Counted from the stretch's first letter, positions 25,311 to 34,956 are shown. The stretch is DNA of 64,000 nucleotides from Streptomyces neyagawaensis (GCF_023516595.1 NZ_JAMGBG010000051.1:1-64000); one strand, 5' to 3'. Notes: a model not told the origin generated them from the sequence alone. A program made the numbers and translations.

Positions 25311-26390
25311 TCACCACCGGATCGGTACCGGCAGCGCGGTGAGCAGGCCGGACACCGCCACGACCACACCCAGGACCACCAGTTCCGCGCGGGCGGGAGC
25401 GCAGGCGTCCAGCGGGTCGGTCACGTGGCGCAGCCGCAGCCGGGCCCGCAGGGCGAGCGCGGCGACGGCGGCCATGAGGAGCACCTTGGCGAGCAGGGCC
25501 CGCCCGTACGCCGTCTCCGTCAGCTGGTCGAGGACCGTGCCCGGCGGCATCCGTCGGAGCGTGCTCCACGACCCGGTGGCGGTCACGGCGGCCAGCAGAA
25601 CGGCGGCCACACGCGCGTACAGGCCCAGCAGCGCCGCGCCCGCCCCCGCCGTCGCGCGCCACGCGCGCGTGCCCAGGGTGCGCAGGACGGACAGCAGTCC
25701 GCCCACCCACAGGGCCGCGCACAGCAGATGGACGAACGTCAGGGCCGTGCCGACGAGCGGGTCGTCCTCGACGGTGGGGTGCGCCCGCAACGCCTCCGCG
25801 ACGACGATCGCCGTCAGCGGCACCCCCTGGGTGAGCGGGTGACGGGACCGGGCGCACAGGGCCACCGCCGCGAACGCGTTGACCTCCAGCAGGGCGAGCC
25901 GGCCGTCCCGCGTCGCGTAGAGGCCGCCGACGTCGATGTCGGCGGGGGAGTCCGGTACGAGGTTGCCGGTCGCCACCACCGAGGCCAGCCCCAGCGCGGC
26001 CACGCAACCGGCGGCCGCCGCCCCCGCCGCCCAGCCGCGTGACGTCTGTCGGGGGCCGCCGGGCAGCCGCCGGGCCAGCCACACGACGAACAGCTCGCCC
26101 ACCGGTACGCACAGCGCGGCCAGCAGCACGGTCCGCAGGAGAGCGACCCCGCCCGCCCCGGGAGCCCCGGCCTCACCGGTGCCGTCCAGTGCGACACGCG
26201 GCCCGAACAGCGGGATCAGCGCGCCCACGGCCACCAGCAGAAGCAGCCCGACCGCCCGACCGGCGCCCGTCGGCACCCACCCCAGGGGCCGCGGTCCGGA
26301 AGATCGTTCCCCGGCGCCGATGCCGATGGCGGGCGGCCGCTCGGTCTCCCGCGCCCCGCTCTCCTCCCCCCTCCGTCTCGTCAGGCTCAC
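25311..26390 (-). CDS. CopD-domain membrane protein (copper resistance D family)
   Basis: About 359 aa with eight or nine membrane helices. The CopD core is seen in LTFVHLLCAALWVGGLLSVLRTLG and ATGSWSTLRRMPP..TAYGRALLAKVLLMAAVAALALRARLR. CopD proteins move or sense copper across the membrane, often with CopC; no CopC domain or CopC neighbour is present. The GTG at 26390 gives an N-terminus of about 35 polar residues before the first helix and has GGGGGA upstream; an ATG 27 codons earlier is less likely. It is convergent with the lysoplasmalogenase gene. Confidence 0.8.
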   Translation of the reverse strand: MSLTRRRGEESGARETERPPAIGIGAGERSSGPRPLGWVPTGAGRAVGLLLLVAVGALIPLFGPRVALDGTGEAGAPGAGGVALLRTVLLAALCVPVGELFVVWLARRLPGGPRQTSRGWAAGAAAAGCVAALGLASVVATGNLVPDSPADIDVGGLYATRDGRLALLEVNAFAAVALCARSRHPLTQGVPLTAIVVAEALRAHPTVEDDPLVGTALTFVHLLCAALWVGGLLSVLRTLGTRAWRATAGAGAALLGLYARVAAVLLAAVTATGSWSTLRRMPPGTVLDQLTETAYGRALLAKVLLMAAVAALALRARLRLRHVTDPLDACAPARAELVVLGVVVAVSGLLTALPVPIRW

Positions 26391-26530
26391 CCCCGAAAAG
26401 TCCCCCGGTCGCCCCCGGTCGCACCAGAACTGGGCAAGTACCGGAAAACCTCCGGCAGTTCGACATTCCACCCATCTGTACGACCCGAGGCGGCCGCTCT
26501 CTCAGGACGGCGCACGCGCACAGAAGCACC

Positions 26531-26563
26531 AGGGCGGCGCACGCCTCAGGCGCGCGCCGCCCT
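26531..26563 (-). terminator. hairpin after the CoA transferase gene
   Basis: AGGGCGGCGC (26531-26540) pairs with GCGCCGCCCT (26554-26563) around 13 bases, 39 bp past the CoA transferase stop on the minus strand. It is the only structure noted in the 211-bp gap to the CopD gene. Confidence 0.55.
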
Positions 26564-26601
26564 CTCGTGCCCTCACGCCACCGCTGTCCGCACCGGGCGC
26601 C

Positions 26602-28086
26602 TCATCCCCACCTGGCCTCGTCCGCTCCCCAGGGCCCCGGCGGCCGAGCCCAGTCACCCGGGCCGTCCTCGAAGGACACCGGAGGCAGCGCGTACCGCAG
26701 CCGCCCCACGGGGCTGTCCCGCTCGGCGAGCCGAACCTCCACCCCGTCGAACGCCTCGCCCCCACCGACACCGGCGCGCAGCACCTCTCCTCGCCGACCC
26801 TCCCCGCGCGGCCCTTCCCCGCGCCGCGCCGCACTCTCCAGGAGCCACGCCGCCGTCCGCGCCAACGACAGCCGTACGACTCGTCCGTGACCGTCCGCCG
26901 CCCCCTCGGTGAGCGACCGCAGCACGGCCGCCGCCAGCAGATACCCCGTTCCGTGGTCGAGGGCCTGCGCGGGCAGCGCGCCCGGCCGCTCCGCCGACCC
27001 CTCGACCACGGCGATCCCGGTCGCCACCTGGACGAGGCTGTCGAAGCCCCGCCGCCCCGCCCACGGCCCGTACGGGCCCCACGCCGACAGCTGCGCCACG
27101 ACGAGGCCGGGCCGCCGGGCGAGCAGCGCCTGCGGGGAGAGGCCGAACCGGTCCAGCGCGCCCGGCCGGTACCCGGTGACGACGACGTCCGCGCCGGACA
27201 GCAGCTCCTCGAAGACGCGCCGGTCGGCGGCGCGGGTCAGATCCAGTGCCGTCGACCGCTTCCCGAAGCCGGTGTCGATGTGCTGGTCGGGGAGTTCGGG
27301 TGTCCCCGGCGGGTCGACGCGCAGCACGTCCGCGCCCAGCAGGGCGAGCGTGCGGGTGGCCACCGGGCCCGCGATCACCCGGGTCAGGTCGAGAACCCGG
27401 ACTCCGGCGGCGGGAAGCAGCGGGGCCCCACCCGACGAGGCCGAAACCGCAGCCACCGACGTAGCCACCGCCGCGGCCTCCGGCGCGTCCGAACGTGGCG
27501 TCACGCGCGCGTGCGCGGTGTCCGCCCGGTCGTGTTCGACGAGCGGCCCGGCCGCCACCGCCGCGGCCTGGTCGTGCGCCGCCCACTGCTCCGGCGTCCG
27601 CAGCGCGACCGCGAGACCCCCGGCCGCGTACACCGTCTCCTCGATCTCCAGCGACGACCGTTCGGCGAGCGCCGCCCCGACGGCGGTCGCGTCACCCTCG
27701 GGCAGCCCCAGCGCGGACAGCAGGCGCTCCCGGTGGTGCGGGTAGTTGGCGTGCGTCCGCACCCAGCCGTCCGCCGTGCGCCAGAAACGCGACAGCGGTG
27801 CGAAGGCGACCGGCGCCCGCCCGTCGATCAGCAGATGCCGCTCGCTGACGAAGGCCGTGGCCACCGCCCCGTCGTCCACCCGTACGCGGGGCACCTCCCT
27901 GAGCCCGGCCCGCCGCGCGCCCAACTCGGCGGCGGCCAGCGCGCACACGCCCACACAGGCCCGCGCCAGCTCCCGTACCGGGAGGCGAGCGGGCAGTGCC
28001 CCCTCCCGTACGACCGTCGACACCCGTGGCAGCAGGCCGGGTTCGCCGCCCAGCGCCGCCCACGCCGACGCCAGGCTCACGTCCAT
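26602..28086 (-). CDS. CaiB/BaiF type III CoA transferase
   Basis: 494 aa. The family III signature is in the second half: LLPAAGVRVLDLTRVIAGPVATRTLALLGADVLRVDPP, then HIDTGFGKRSTALDLTR, including the active-site Asp region, and FDSLVQVATGIAVVEGS. The first 200 residues are an incomplete or divergent copy of the same fold, so the protein looks like an internally duplicated two-lobe form. Type III enzymes transfer CoA between acids; substrate unknown. ATG 28086 is chosen for AGAGGT upstream; a Met 15 codons earlier is possible. The 180-bp leader gap holds a terminator for the subtilisin gene. Confidence 0.85.
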   Translation of the reverse strand: MDVSLASAWAALGGEPGLLPRVSTVVREGALPARLPVRELARACVGVCALAAAELGARRAGLREVPRVRVDDGAVATAFVSERHLLIDGRAPVAFAPLSRFWRTADGWVRTHANYPHHRERLLSALGLPEGDATAVGAALAERSSLEIEETVYAAGGLAVALRTPEQWAAHDQAAAVAAGPLVEHDRADTAHARVTPRSDAPEAAAVATSVAAVSASSGGAPLLPAAGVRVLDLTRVIAGPVATRTLALLGADVLRVDPPGTPELPDQHIDTGFGKRSTALDLTRAADRRVFEELLSGADVVVTGYRPGALDRFGLSPQALLARRPGLVVAQLSAWGPYGPWAGRRGFDSLVQVATGIAVVEGSAERPGALPAQALDHGTGYLLAAAVLRSLTEGAADGHGRVVRLSLARTAAWLLESAARRGEGPRGEGRRGEVLRAGVGGGEAFDGVEVRLAERDSPVGRLRYALPPVSFEDGPGDWARPPGPWGADEARWG

Positions 28087-28182
28087 GCCCGCACCTCTGC
28101 CCCCGCTCACACCCGCACCCATGTCTGTCATGGGCCCACTGTGCGGTGTTGACGGGATCAACACGCGTATCGGGGCAGCGGA

Positions 28183-28213
28183 AGGGCCGGGCGGTACCAC
28201 ACCGCCCGGCCCT
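28183..28213 (-). terminator. 13-bp stem-loop after subtilisin gene
   Basis: AGGGCCGGGCGGT (28183-28195) and ACCGCCCGGCCCT (28201-28213) pair perfectly around five bases, 53 bp beyond the stop of the S8 peptidase on the minus strand. Confidence 0.7.
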
Positions 28214-28265
28214 GACGCTCCCCGGAGGGGAGCTTCGCCTTGCTGACCTTCTCGTGGGTGATCTT

Positions 28266-29783
28266 CTACCTGGTGACCGCGTCCAGCGCGTCCGCCGTGC
28301 CGAAGCCGTAGAAGCCGTTGTAGTTCTTCGGCCCCTCGCACACCGCGTCGACCTTGCCGTCACCGTCGAGGTCGTACGGGTCCGTGCAGGGTGTCGCGTC
28401 GGCCTGCGCGTACAGCAGGGCCTTCACGAGCGGTGCCGGCGCGTACGGGTGCGTCGACTTGATGAGGGCGGCGACACCCGCGACGTGCGGGGACGCCATC
28501 GACGTGCCCGCCATGTACCCCCACCGGCCACCGGGCAGCGGGCCCAGGATGAGGCCGCTGGTGGCGGGCGGCGCCGGGGTCTGCAGACGGGTCGAGTCGC
28601 CGCCGGGCGCGGCGATGTCGATGACGCCCAGACCGTGGTTGGAGAACGACGACTTGACGCCCTTCGCGCCGGTCGCGGCGACCGTGACGACACCGGGCAG
28701 CTGGGTCGGGATGTCCAGGCACTTCGAGGGGTCGATCACCCGGTCCGACGGCGTCGTGTCGTTCGGCGACGTCGGGTCGGTGATCTCGTCGGCCGCGAGG
28801 TCGTAGTTCTCGTTGCCGGCCGCAGCGACGTTGACCGTGCCCTTCTTCTCCGCGTACCGGGACGCCCGGGTGATGGCCTCGACGAGCGCCTTCTGGTCCG
28901 GGTCGTTCTTGCAGTTGAAGTACCAGGGGTCGGTGTAATAGCTGTTGTTGGTGACGTCCACGCCGTGCTCGGCGGCCCACATGAAGCCGCAGACCACGGC
29001 CTCCGTGTAGAAGAAGCCGGCCGTCGTGGACACCTTGATGCCGGACACCTTCACGCCCGGTGCCACACCGGTGACGCCGACGCCGTTCTTGGCGGCGGCG
29101 ATCTCCCCGGCCACATGCGTGCCGTGGGGGCTCTCCGTGGGCCCCGGCCGCCAGGCGCCGTCGGTCGTGTCGGGCTTGCCCGAGACACAGTTGACCGACG
29201 CCTTGCGGTCGAAGTTCGGCGCGATGTCCGGGTGGGTGTCGTCGACGCCGGTGTCGATGACGGCGACCGTGACGTCCGGGCTGCCCAGGGACACCTCGTG
29301 GGCCTTGTCCGCCTTGATGGCCGGCAGGTCCCACTGCAAGGACTCCAGCGGGTCCTGGCCCGCAGCGGCGTCGGCGGCCGCGATCTCCTCGGAGGTCAGC
29401 ACCTTGGGGGTGCCGACATCGGTGGTGGACTGCGCGGGCAGCGGCGCGGTGCGGGTGGCACCGGCCGACTCCACGCCCCGCACCCGGCGGATCGCGGGCG
29501 CGAAGTCGGCGTTCGCCGAGTGGACGACGATGACGCCGATCCTGTCGTACGACGTCACGATCGTGCCGCCCGCCTCGGTGATGGCCTCCTTCACCTTGGC
29601 GGACGGGCCGTGACCGGGGCGGACGTTGACCACGTAGCTGAGCTGTGTCGCGTCGGCCGCGGCCCCGGCGGTCACCTCTGCCGCCGAGGCCGTGGCACCG
29701 GGTACGACGACCACTGCCGTAGCCAGGGCCATCCCCAGGGGGATGGCCGCCAGGCGACGCGAGCGCTGAGTGAGCGCTGTCAT
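28266..29783 (-). CDS. secreted S8 family serine peptidase (subtilisin), copy 1
   Basis: 505 aa with a Sec signal (RRLAAIPLGMALATAVVVVPGATASA). A propeptide follows to about residue 145. The catalytic triad is Asp in AVIDTGVDDTHP, His in SPHGTHVAGEIAAA and Ser in GTSMASPHVAGVAALI. The oxyanion Asn lies in VAAAGNENYDLA. The C-terminus carries a DLDGDGKVD calcium-loop motif before CEGPKNYNGFYGFG. It is 88 bp downstream of a paralogue on the same strand and shares its order of motifs, so the two arose by duplication. Likely an extracellular protease of development or nutrient release. ATG 29783 has GGAGA upstream. Confidence 0.92.
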   Translation of the reverse strand: MTALTQRSRRLAAIPLGMALATAVVVVPGATASAAEVTAGAAADATQLSYVVNVRPGHGPSAKVKEAITEAGGTIVTSYDRIGVIVVHSANADFAPAIRRVRGVESAGATRTAPLPAQSTTDVGTPKVLTSEEIAAADAAAGQDPLESLQWDLPAIKADKAHEVSLGSPDVTVAVIDTGVDDTHPDIAPNFDRKASVNCVSGKPDTTDGAWRPGPTESPHGTHVAGEIAAAKNGVGVTGVAPGVKVSGIKVSTTAGFFYTEAVVCGFMWAAEHGVDVTNNSYYTDPWYFNCKNDPDQKALVEAITRASRYAEKKGTVNVAAAGNENYDLAADEITDPTSPNDTTPSDRVIDPSKCLDIPTQLPGVVTVAATGAKGVKSSFSNHGLGVIDIAAPGGDSTRLQTPAPPATSGLILGPLPGGRWGYMAGTSMASPHVAGVAALIKSTHPYAPAPLVKALLYAQADATPCTDPYDLDGDGKVDAVCEGPKNYNGFYGFGTADALDAVTR

Positions 29784-29871
29784 GCTGTCTCCAGTTCGTT
29801 TCGCGTGATGAGCGGTACGAGCTGTGCGGGAAACCGTTCCCCTCGGGGTGCCGGTCCGCCCCGGGGGTGGG

Positions 29872-31407
29872 TTACTTGACGGCCTTCAGGGCGTTGACGA
29901 TGCCGTGCCCGTAGAAGCCGTTGGCGCGGGGACCGCCCTCGCAGACGGCGTCCGGCGTGCCGTCGCCGTTCTGGTCGTACGTCGTCGGGCAGGCCTGCTT
30001 GTCGGCCTGGGCCTTCATCAGCCACTGCAGCTGCTTCGGGGACGCCCACGGGTGCGTGGACTTCAGCAGGGCGGCCACGGCGGAGGCGTGCGGCGCCGCC
30101 ATCGACGTGCCCTGGAGGAAGCCGTACTTGCCCTCCGGCAGCGTGGACAGGATGCGGCCGTCCTTCGACGGGGTGTCCGGCAGCTGGTAACGGCGGTCGC
30201 CGCCCGGCGCCGCGATGTCGACGACGCCGTTGCCGTACGTCGAGTAGTACGACTTCTCGTTCTTCACGCCGGTCGCGCTCACCGTGACGACACCCGGCAG
30301 CTGGGTGGGCACGTCGAAGCACTCGCTCGGGTCGATGGTGCGCGAGACCGGAGTGGTGTCGTTGGGGCTGGTGGCGTCCGCGATCGCGTCGGAGGCGAGG
30401 TCGTGGTTGGAGTTGCCCGCCGACGCCAGGTTCAGCGTGCCCTTCTTCTGGGCGTACAGCTGGGCCCGGTTGACCGCGTCGACGATGGCCTTCTGGTCCG
30501 GGTCCTCCATGCAGTTGTAGAGCCACGGGTCGACGTAGTAGCTGTTGTTCGTGATCTCCACACCGTGGTCGGCGGCGAACACGAACGCGCAGACGACGCT
30601 CTCCGCGTAGAACAGACCGCTCTTCTTGTCGGTCACGTTGATGCTGGAGACCTTGACGCCGGGTGCCACACCGGCGACGCCTACGCCGTTGCGGGCCGCG
30701 GCGATCTCACCGGCGACATGCGTGCCGTGGTAGTCGTCCACGGTGTACGGCCGCCAGGCGCCCTCGCTGGTGTCCGCGACACCGCCGTCGCAGTTCGCCG
30801 ACTGGGACTTGGAGAAGTTCGGCGCGAGGTCCGGGTGGGTGTCGTCGACGCCGGTGTCGATGACGGCGACCGTGACCCTCTTGCTGCCGTCGTTGATCTT
30901 CGCGGCCTTGTCGGCGCCGATCGAGCGCAGGTCCCACTGGTCGGCCTCAAGGGGCTCGGCGTCGGGGATGTCGGCCGAGGCGGCCTTCACCTTCGCCGCC
31001 TCCGCGTCCGTCAGGACGTCGACGGCGCCCTCGTCCGTCGTCCCCGCGGGCGCCAGCGGCGCGGTGCGGGTGAGACCGGCCGACTGCACACCGCGCGTGG
31101 CCCGCATCGTCGCGCCGAACTCGGGGTTGGTCGAGTGGACGACGATCACACCGATCCGGTCGTACGTGATGACGACCTTGCCGCCCGCCGCGGCGATCGC
31201 CTTCTGCACCGAGGCGATGGTGTACCTGTCGGTCCGGGTGTTCACGACGTACGAGAGGTTCGGGCCCTCCGCGGTCGCGGTCGCGGTGGCGGGTGCGGCG
31301 AGCGGCGCCGCCGAGGCGACACCCGGCAGGAAACCGAGTGAAGCGGTCAGCGAAAGAGCGACCGGTACCGCGAGCGCGAGCCGCCGGCGGGAACGCAGAT
31401 GAGCCAT
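29872..31407 (-). CDS. secreted S8 family serine peptidase (subtilisin), copy 2
   Basis: 511 aa. Signal peptide RRRLALAVPVALSLTASLGFLPGVASA, propeptide to about 160, triad Asp in AVIDTGVDDTHP, His in DYHGTHVAGEIAAA and Ser in GTSMAAPHASAVAALL. The Asn site is SAGNSNHDLASDA. The C-terminus also has a DQNGDGTPD calcium-type loop and the closing FYGHGIVNALKAVK. The paralogue at 28266 has the same layout, but the active-site flanks differ (MAAPHASAV against MASPHVAGV). GGAG lies six bases before ATG 31407. The two may be transcribed together, as no terminator was seen in the 88-bp gap. Confidence 0.92.
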   Translation of the reverse strand: MAHLRSRRRLALAVPVALSLTASLGFLPGVASAAPLAAPATATATAEGPNLSYVVNTRTDRYTIASVQKAIAAAGGKVVITYDRIGVIVVHSTNPEFGATMRATRGVQSAGLTRTAPLAPAGTTDEGAVDVLTDAEAAKVKAASADIPDAEPLEADQWDLRSIGADKAAKINDGSKRVTVAVIDTGVDDTHPDLAPNFSKSQSANCDGGVADTSEGAWRPYTVDDYHGTHVAGEIAAARNGVGVAGVAPGVKVSSINVTDKKSGLFYAESVVCAFVFAADHGVEITNNSYYVDPWLYNCMEDPDQKAIVDAVNRAQLYAQKKGTLNLASAGNSNHDLASDAIADATSPNDTTPVSRTIDPSECFDVPTQLPGVVTVSATGVKNEKSYYSTYGNGVVDIAAPGGDRRYQLPDTPSKDGRILSTLPEGKYGFLQGTSMAAPHASAVAALLKSTHPWASPKQLQWLMKAQADKQACPTTYDQNGDGTPDAVCEGGPRANGFYGHGIVNALKAVK

Positions 31408-31560
31408 GGGATCTCCACATCATCCTCAAAGAAACCGGCCCAGGGCACACGAGTGCCTGGGCAGGTACATGACTTGGTGGTGCGCACCGAAGCTATCCCC
31501 CGCCGTCCCTGGCCAGCAATGACTTGAGGGGACCGCGAGCGAAGTAGAGGGGTATCCCTT

Positions 31561-31580
31561 ATCGACACGCCTGTGTCGAT
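31561..31580. promoter_or_regulatory. perfect 8-bp inverted repeat upstream of DUF485/actP
   Basis: ATCGACAC and GTGTCGAT form a perfect palindrome with a GCCT spacer. It lies in the 388-bp divergent gap (31408-31795) between the subtilisin and the DUF485 gene, about 215 bp before the latter's start. A nearby ATCGATTTTCGA may be a degenerate half. Otherwise this gap holds only presumed promoters. It is a good operator candidate for the acetate-transport genes. Confidence 0.5.
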
Positions 31581-31795
31581 CCGTCGCCGAATCGATTTTC
31601 GAAAGAACGACAGACGGTTGAACCGGTCCTCTCGTGCCGCCGTGACGTTGAGCAGGGAGCCCGAGCACGATCGTGCGCCCCATCACCGCTAGGAACAGAG
31701 CCGATCAGATGTCCGTAATCGACCCGTCCCCCGATCCGACGGCGAAATCGTCCCCATCCACCGTCGCGACCGCGGCGGATACGCGAGGAGACTCC

Positions 31796-32152
31796 GTGGC
31801 AACCGACGCACCGCCCCCCGCGAAGGCAGAACACCATCTCCCCTCGGCCGAGGAGTTCACCACCGTCCAGGAGAGCGCCGAGTTCGGTGAACTGCGCCGC
31901 TCCTACCGGTCGTTCGCCTTCCCGCTGACCGTCGCCTTCATCGCCTGGTACCTGCTGTACGTCCTGCTCTCCAACTACGCCGGCGGCTTCATGGGGACCA
32001 AGCTCCTCGGCAATGTCAACATCGCCTTCGTCCTCGGCATCGCCCAGTTCGTCACCACGTTCCTCATCGCCTGGTGGTACTCGCGGCACGCCGCCGCGAA
32101 GCTCGACCCCAAGGCCGAGGCGATCAAGTCCCGGATGGAGGGCGGCGCATGA
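31796..32152 (+). CDS. DUF485 membrane protein, ActP partner
   Basis: 118 aa from GTG 31796, which has GAGGAG five bases upstream and gives the expected N-terminus VATDAPPPAKA. Two membrane helices (AFPLTVAFIAWYLLYVLLSNYAGGFM and IAFVLGIAQFVTTFLIAWWYSRHAA) frame the DUF485 core. A longer start at ATG 31709 is possible but has a poor ribosome site. DUF485 peptides are co-transcribed with acetate permeases, as here (ATGA overlap with actP). Confidence 0.9.
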   Translation: MATDAPPPAKAEHHLPSAEEFTTVQESAEFGELRRSYRSFAFPLTVAFIAWYLLYVLLSNYAGGFMGTKLLGNVNIAFVLGIAQFVTTFLIAWWYSRHAAAKLDPKAEAIKSRMEGGA

Positions 32153-33774
32153 GCCCCGTTCAGCAGACAGTCCTCGCGGCCAACGAGGCCAGCGAGCACC
32201 GGCCGCTCATCATCACCCTGTTCGGGCTGTTCGTCCTCGCGACGCTCGCCATCACCGTCTGGGCCGGCCGCCAGACCAAGGACGCCGCCGACTTCTACGC
32301 GGGCGGCCGCCAGTTCAGCGCCTTCCAGAACGGCCTCGCCGTCTCCGGCGACTACATGTCCGCCGCGTCGTTCCTCGGCATCGCGGGCGCGATCGCCCTC
32401 TTCGGCTACGACGGCTTCCTCTACTCCATCGGCTTCCTGGTCGCCTGGCTGGTCGCCCTGCTCCTGGTCGCCGAGCCCCTGCGGAACTCCGGCCGCTACA
32501 CCATGGGCGACGTCCTCGCGTACCGCATGCGCCAGCGCCCCGTGCGCACCGCCGCCGGCACGTCCACGATCGTCGTGTCGATCTTCTATCTGCTGGCCCA
32601 GATGGCGGGCGCGGGCGTCCTCGTCTCCCTGCTCCTCGGCATCACCTCCGACGCCGGCAAGATCCTTATCGTCGCCCTCGTCGGCGTCCTGATGATCGTC
32701 TACGTCTCCATCGGCGGAATGAAGGGCACCACCTGGGTCCAGATGGTGAAGGCCGTGCTGCTGATCGGCGGCACGCTCCTCATTACGTTCCTGGTGCTGC
32801 TGAAGTTCAACTTCAACATCTCCGATCTGCTCGGCACCGCCGCCGAGAACAGCGGCAAGGGCGCCGCCTTCCTGGAGCCCGGCCTCCAGTACGGCGCGAC
32901 CGGCACCTCCAAGCTGGACTTCATCTCCCTCGGCATCGCCCTGGTCCTCGGCACCGCCGGCCTGCCGCACATCCTGATCCGCTTCTACACGGTGCCCAAC
33001 GCCAAGGCCGCCCGTAAGTCCGTCAACTGGGCCATCGGCATCATCGGCGGCTTCTACCTGATGACCATCGCCCTCGGCTTCGGCGCCGCCGCGCTGATCG
33101 ACCAGAAGGAGATCATCGCCTCCAACCCGTCCGGCAACACGGCGGCCCCGCTGCTCGCCCTGCACCTGGGCGGTGTCGACTCGGCCTGGGGCGCGATCCT
33201 GCTCGCCACGATCTCGGCGGTGGCGTTCGCGACCATCCTCGCCGTGGTCGCCGGCCTCACCCTCGCCTCGTCGTCCTCCTTCGCACACGACATCTACGCC
33301 AACGTCATCCGCAAGGGGAAGGCGTCCGGCGCCGAGGAGGTCCGCGCGGCCCGCTGGGCGACCGTCTTCATCGGCATCGTCTCCATCGGCCTCGGCGCCC
33401 TCGCCCGCGACCTGAACGTGGCCGGTCTGGTCGCCCTCGCCTTCGCGGTCGCGGCCTCCGCCAACCTGCCGACCATCCTCTACAGCCTGTTCTGGAAGCG
33501 GTTCACCACCCAGGGCGCGCTGTGGTCGATCTACGGCGGTCTGATCGTCGCCGTCGGCCTGGTGCTGTTCTCGCCCGTCGTCTCCGGCGACCCGAAGGCG
33601 ATGTTCCCGGACGCCGACTTCCACTGGTTCCCGCTGAAGAACCCGGGCATCATCTCCATCCCGTTCGGCTTCCTCATGGGTTTCCTCGGCACCGTCCTGT
33701 CCAAGGAGAAGCCCGACGAGGCCAAGTACGCCGAGCTGGAGGTCCGCTCCCTCACCGGCACCGGCGCGCACTAG
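32149..33774 (+). CDS. actP: cation/acetate symporter
   Basis: 541 aa, starting in the DUF485 stop. About 13 membrane helices; SSS-family ActP features include DAADFYAGGRQFSAFQNGLAVSGDYMSAASFLGIAGAIALFGYDG and YVSIGGMKGTTWVQMVKAVLLIGGT. It imports acetate and related acids with cations. The pair DUF485-ActP is the standard layout, and an operator candidate lies upstream. The moaA gene follows 192 bases on with no shared function seen. Confidence 0.93.
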   Translation: MSPVQQTVLAANEASEHRPLIITLFGLFVLATLAITVWAGRQTKDAADFYAGGRQFSAFQNGLAVSGDYMSAASFLGIAGAIALFGYDGFLYSIGFLVAWLVALLLVAEPLRNSGRYTMGDVLAYRMRQRPVRTAAGTSTIVVSIFYLLAQMAGAGVLVSLLLGITSDAGKILIVALVGVLMIVYVSIGGMKGTTWVQMVKAVLLIGGTLLITFLVLLKFNFNISDLLGTAAENSGKGAAFLEPGLQYGATGTSKLDFISLGIALVLGTAGLPHILIRFYTVPNAKAARKSVNWAIGIIGGFYLMTIALGFGAAALIDQKEIIASNPSGNTAAPLLALHLGGVDSAWGAILLATISAVAFATILAVVAGLTLASSSSFAHDIYANVIRKGKASGAEEVRAARWATVFIGIVSIGLGALARDLNVAGLVALAFAVAASANLPTILYSLFWKRFTTQGALWSIYGGLIVAVGLVLFSPVVSGDPKAMFPDADFHWFPLKNPGIISIPFGFLMGFLGTVLSKEKPDEAKYAELEVRSLTGTGAH

Positions 33775-33966
33775 CCCCCGCCGGGAGCCGCCGCACTGCG
33801 TGTGCCGCACCGCGCCTGTCACGCCCGCGTCGCGAAGGGGTCGTCGTAAGGATCTACGGCGGCCCCTCGCCGTGTCTGGTGGGATCGGGCCTGTGATGTC
33901 GTCACCGGTGTCACGTAGGCTCGCAGATGTCAGGGAACGACTGATCCGGCGCGGGAGGGGGCCCAC

Positions 33967-34956
33967 GTGCTCATCGACACCTACGGCCGAGTGGCCACCG
34001 ACCTCAGGGTCTCGCTGACAGACCGGTGCAATCTGCGCTGCACCTACTGCATGCCCGAGGAGGGCCTGCAGTGGCTGGCCAAGCCCGATCTGCTCACCGA
34101 CGACGAGATCGTCCGCCTCATCGACATAGCCGTCACCACCCTCGGCGTCACCGAGGTCCGCTTCACCGGCGGTGAGCCGCTGCTGCGCCCCGGCCTGGTC
34201 GGCATCGTGGAGCGCGTGGCGGCGCTGGAGCCCCGCCCCCAGATGTCCCTCACCACCAACGGCATCGGCCTGAAGCGCACGGCGACGGCCCTGAAGGCGG
34301 CGGGCCTGGACCGGGTGAACGTCTCCCTGGACACCCTGCGCGCCGACGTCTTCAAGACCCTCACCCGGCGGGACCGCCACAAGGACGTCCTGGAGGGCCT
34401 CGAAGCGGCCCGCGAGGCCGGTCTGACCCCCGTCAAGGTCAACTCGGTCCTGATGCCCGGCCTCAACGACGACGAGGCCCCGGACCTCCTCGCCTGGGCC
34501 GTCGAGCACGACTACGAGCTGCGCTTCATCGAGCAGATGCCACTGGACGCGCAGCACGGCTGGAAGCGCGACGGCATGGTCACCGCCGGCGACATCCTCA
34601 CCTCCCTGCGCACCCGCTTCGACCTGACCCCCGAGGACCAGGACGAGCGCGGCTCGGCCCCGGCGGAGCGCTGGCTCGTCGACGGCGGCCCGCACCGGGT
34701 GGGCGTCATCGCCTCCGTCACCCGCCCGTTCTGTTCCGCCTGCGACCGCACCCGCCTCACCGCCGACGGCCAGGTCCGCACCTGTCTGTTCGCCCGCGAG
34801 GAGACCGACCTCAGGGCGGCCCTGCGCTCGGGCGCCCCCGACGAGGAGATCGCCCGCATCTGGCGTGTGGCGACGTGGGGCAAGAAGGCGGGCGCCGGCC
34901 TGGACGACCCGTCCTTCGTCCAGCCCGATCGGCCGATGTCCGCGATCGGAGGATGA
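33967..34956 (+). CDS. moaA: GTP 3',8-cyclase MoaA
   Basis: 329 aa radical-SAM enzyme of molybdenum cofactor synthesis. The N-terminal cluster site is CNLRCTYCMPEEGLQWL, the second cluster is CSACDRTRLTADGQVRTCLF, and the C-terminal Gly-Gly that activates GTP binding is the last two residues (SAIGG). It converts GTP to the cyclic pterin precursor with MoaC. GTG 33967 is preceded by GGGAGGGGG. Its final codons are duplicated downstream as a 25-bp direct repeat beginning at 34971. Confidence 0.95.
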   Translation: MLIDTYGRVATDLRVSLTDRCNLRCTYCMPEEGLQWLAKPDLLTDDEIVRLIDIAVTTLGVTEVRFTGGEPLLRPGLVGIVERVAALEPRPQMSLTTNGIGLKRTATALKAAGLDRVNVSLDTLRADVFKTLTRRDRHKDVLEGLEAAREAGLTPVKVNSVLMPGLNDDEAPDLLAWAVEHDYELRFIEQMPLDAQHGWKRDGMVTAGDILTSLRTRFDLTPEDQDERGSAPAERWLVDGGPHRVGVIASVTRPFCSACDRTRLTADGQVRTCLFAREETDLRAALRSGAPDEEIARIWRVATWGKKAGAGLDDPSFVQPDRPMSAIGG

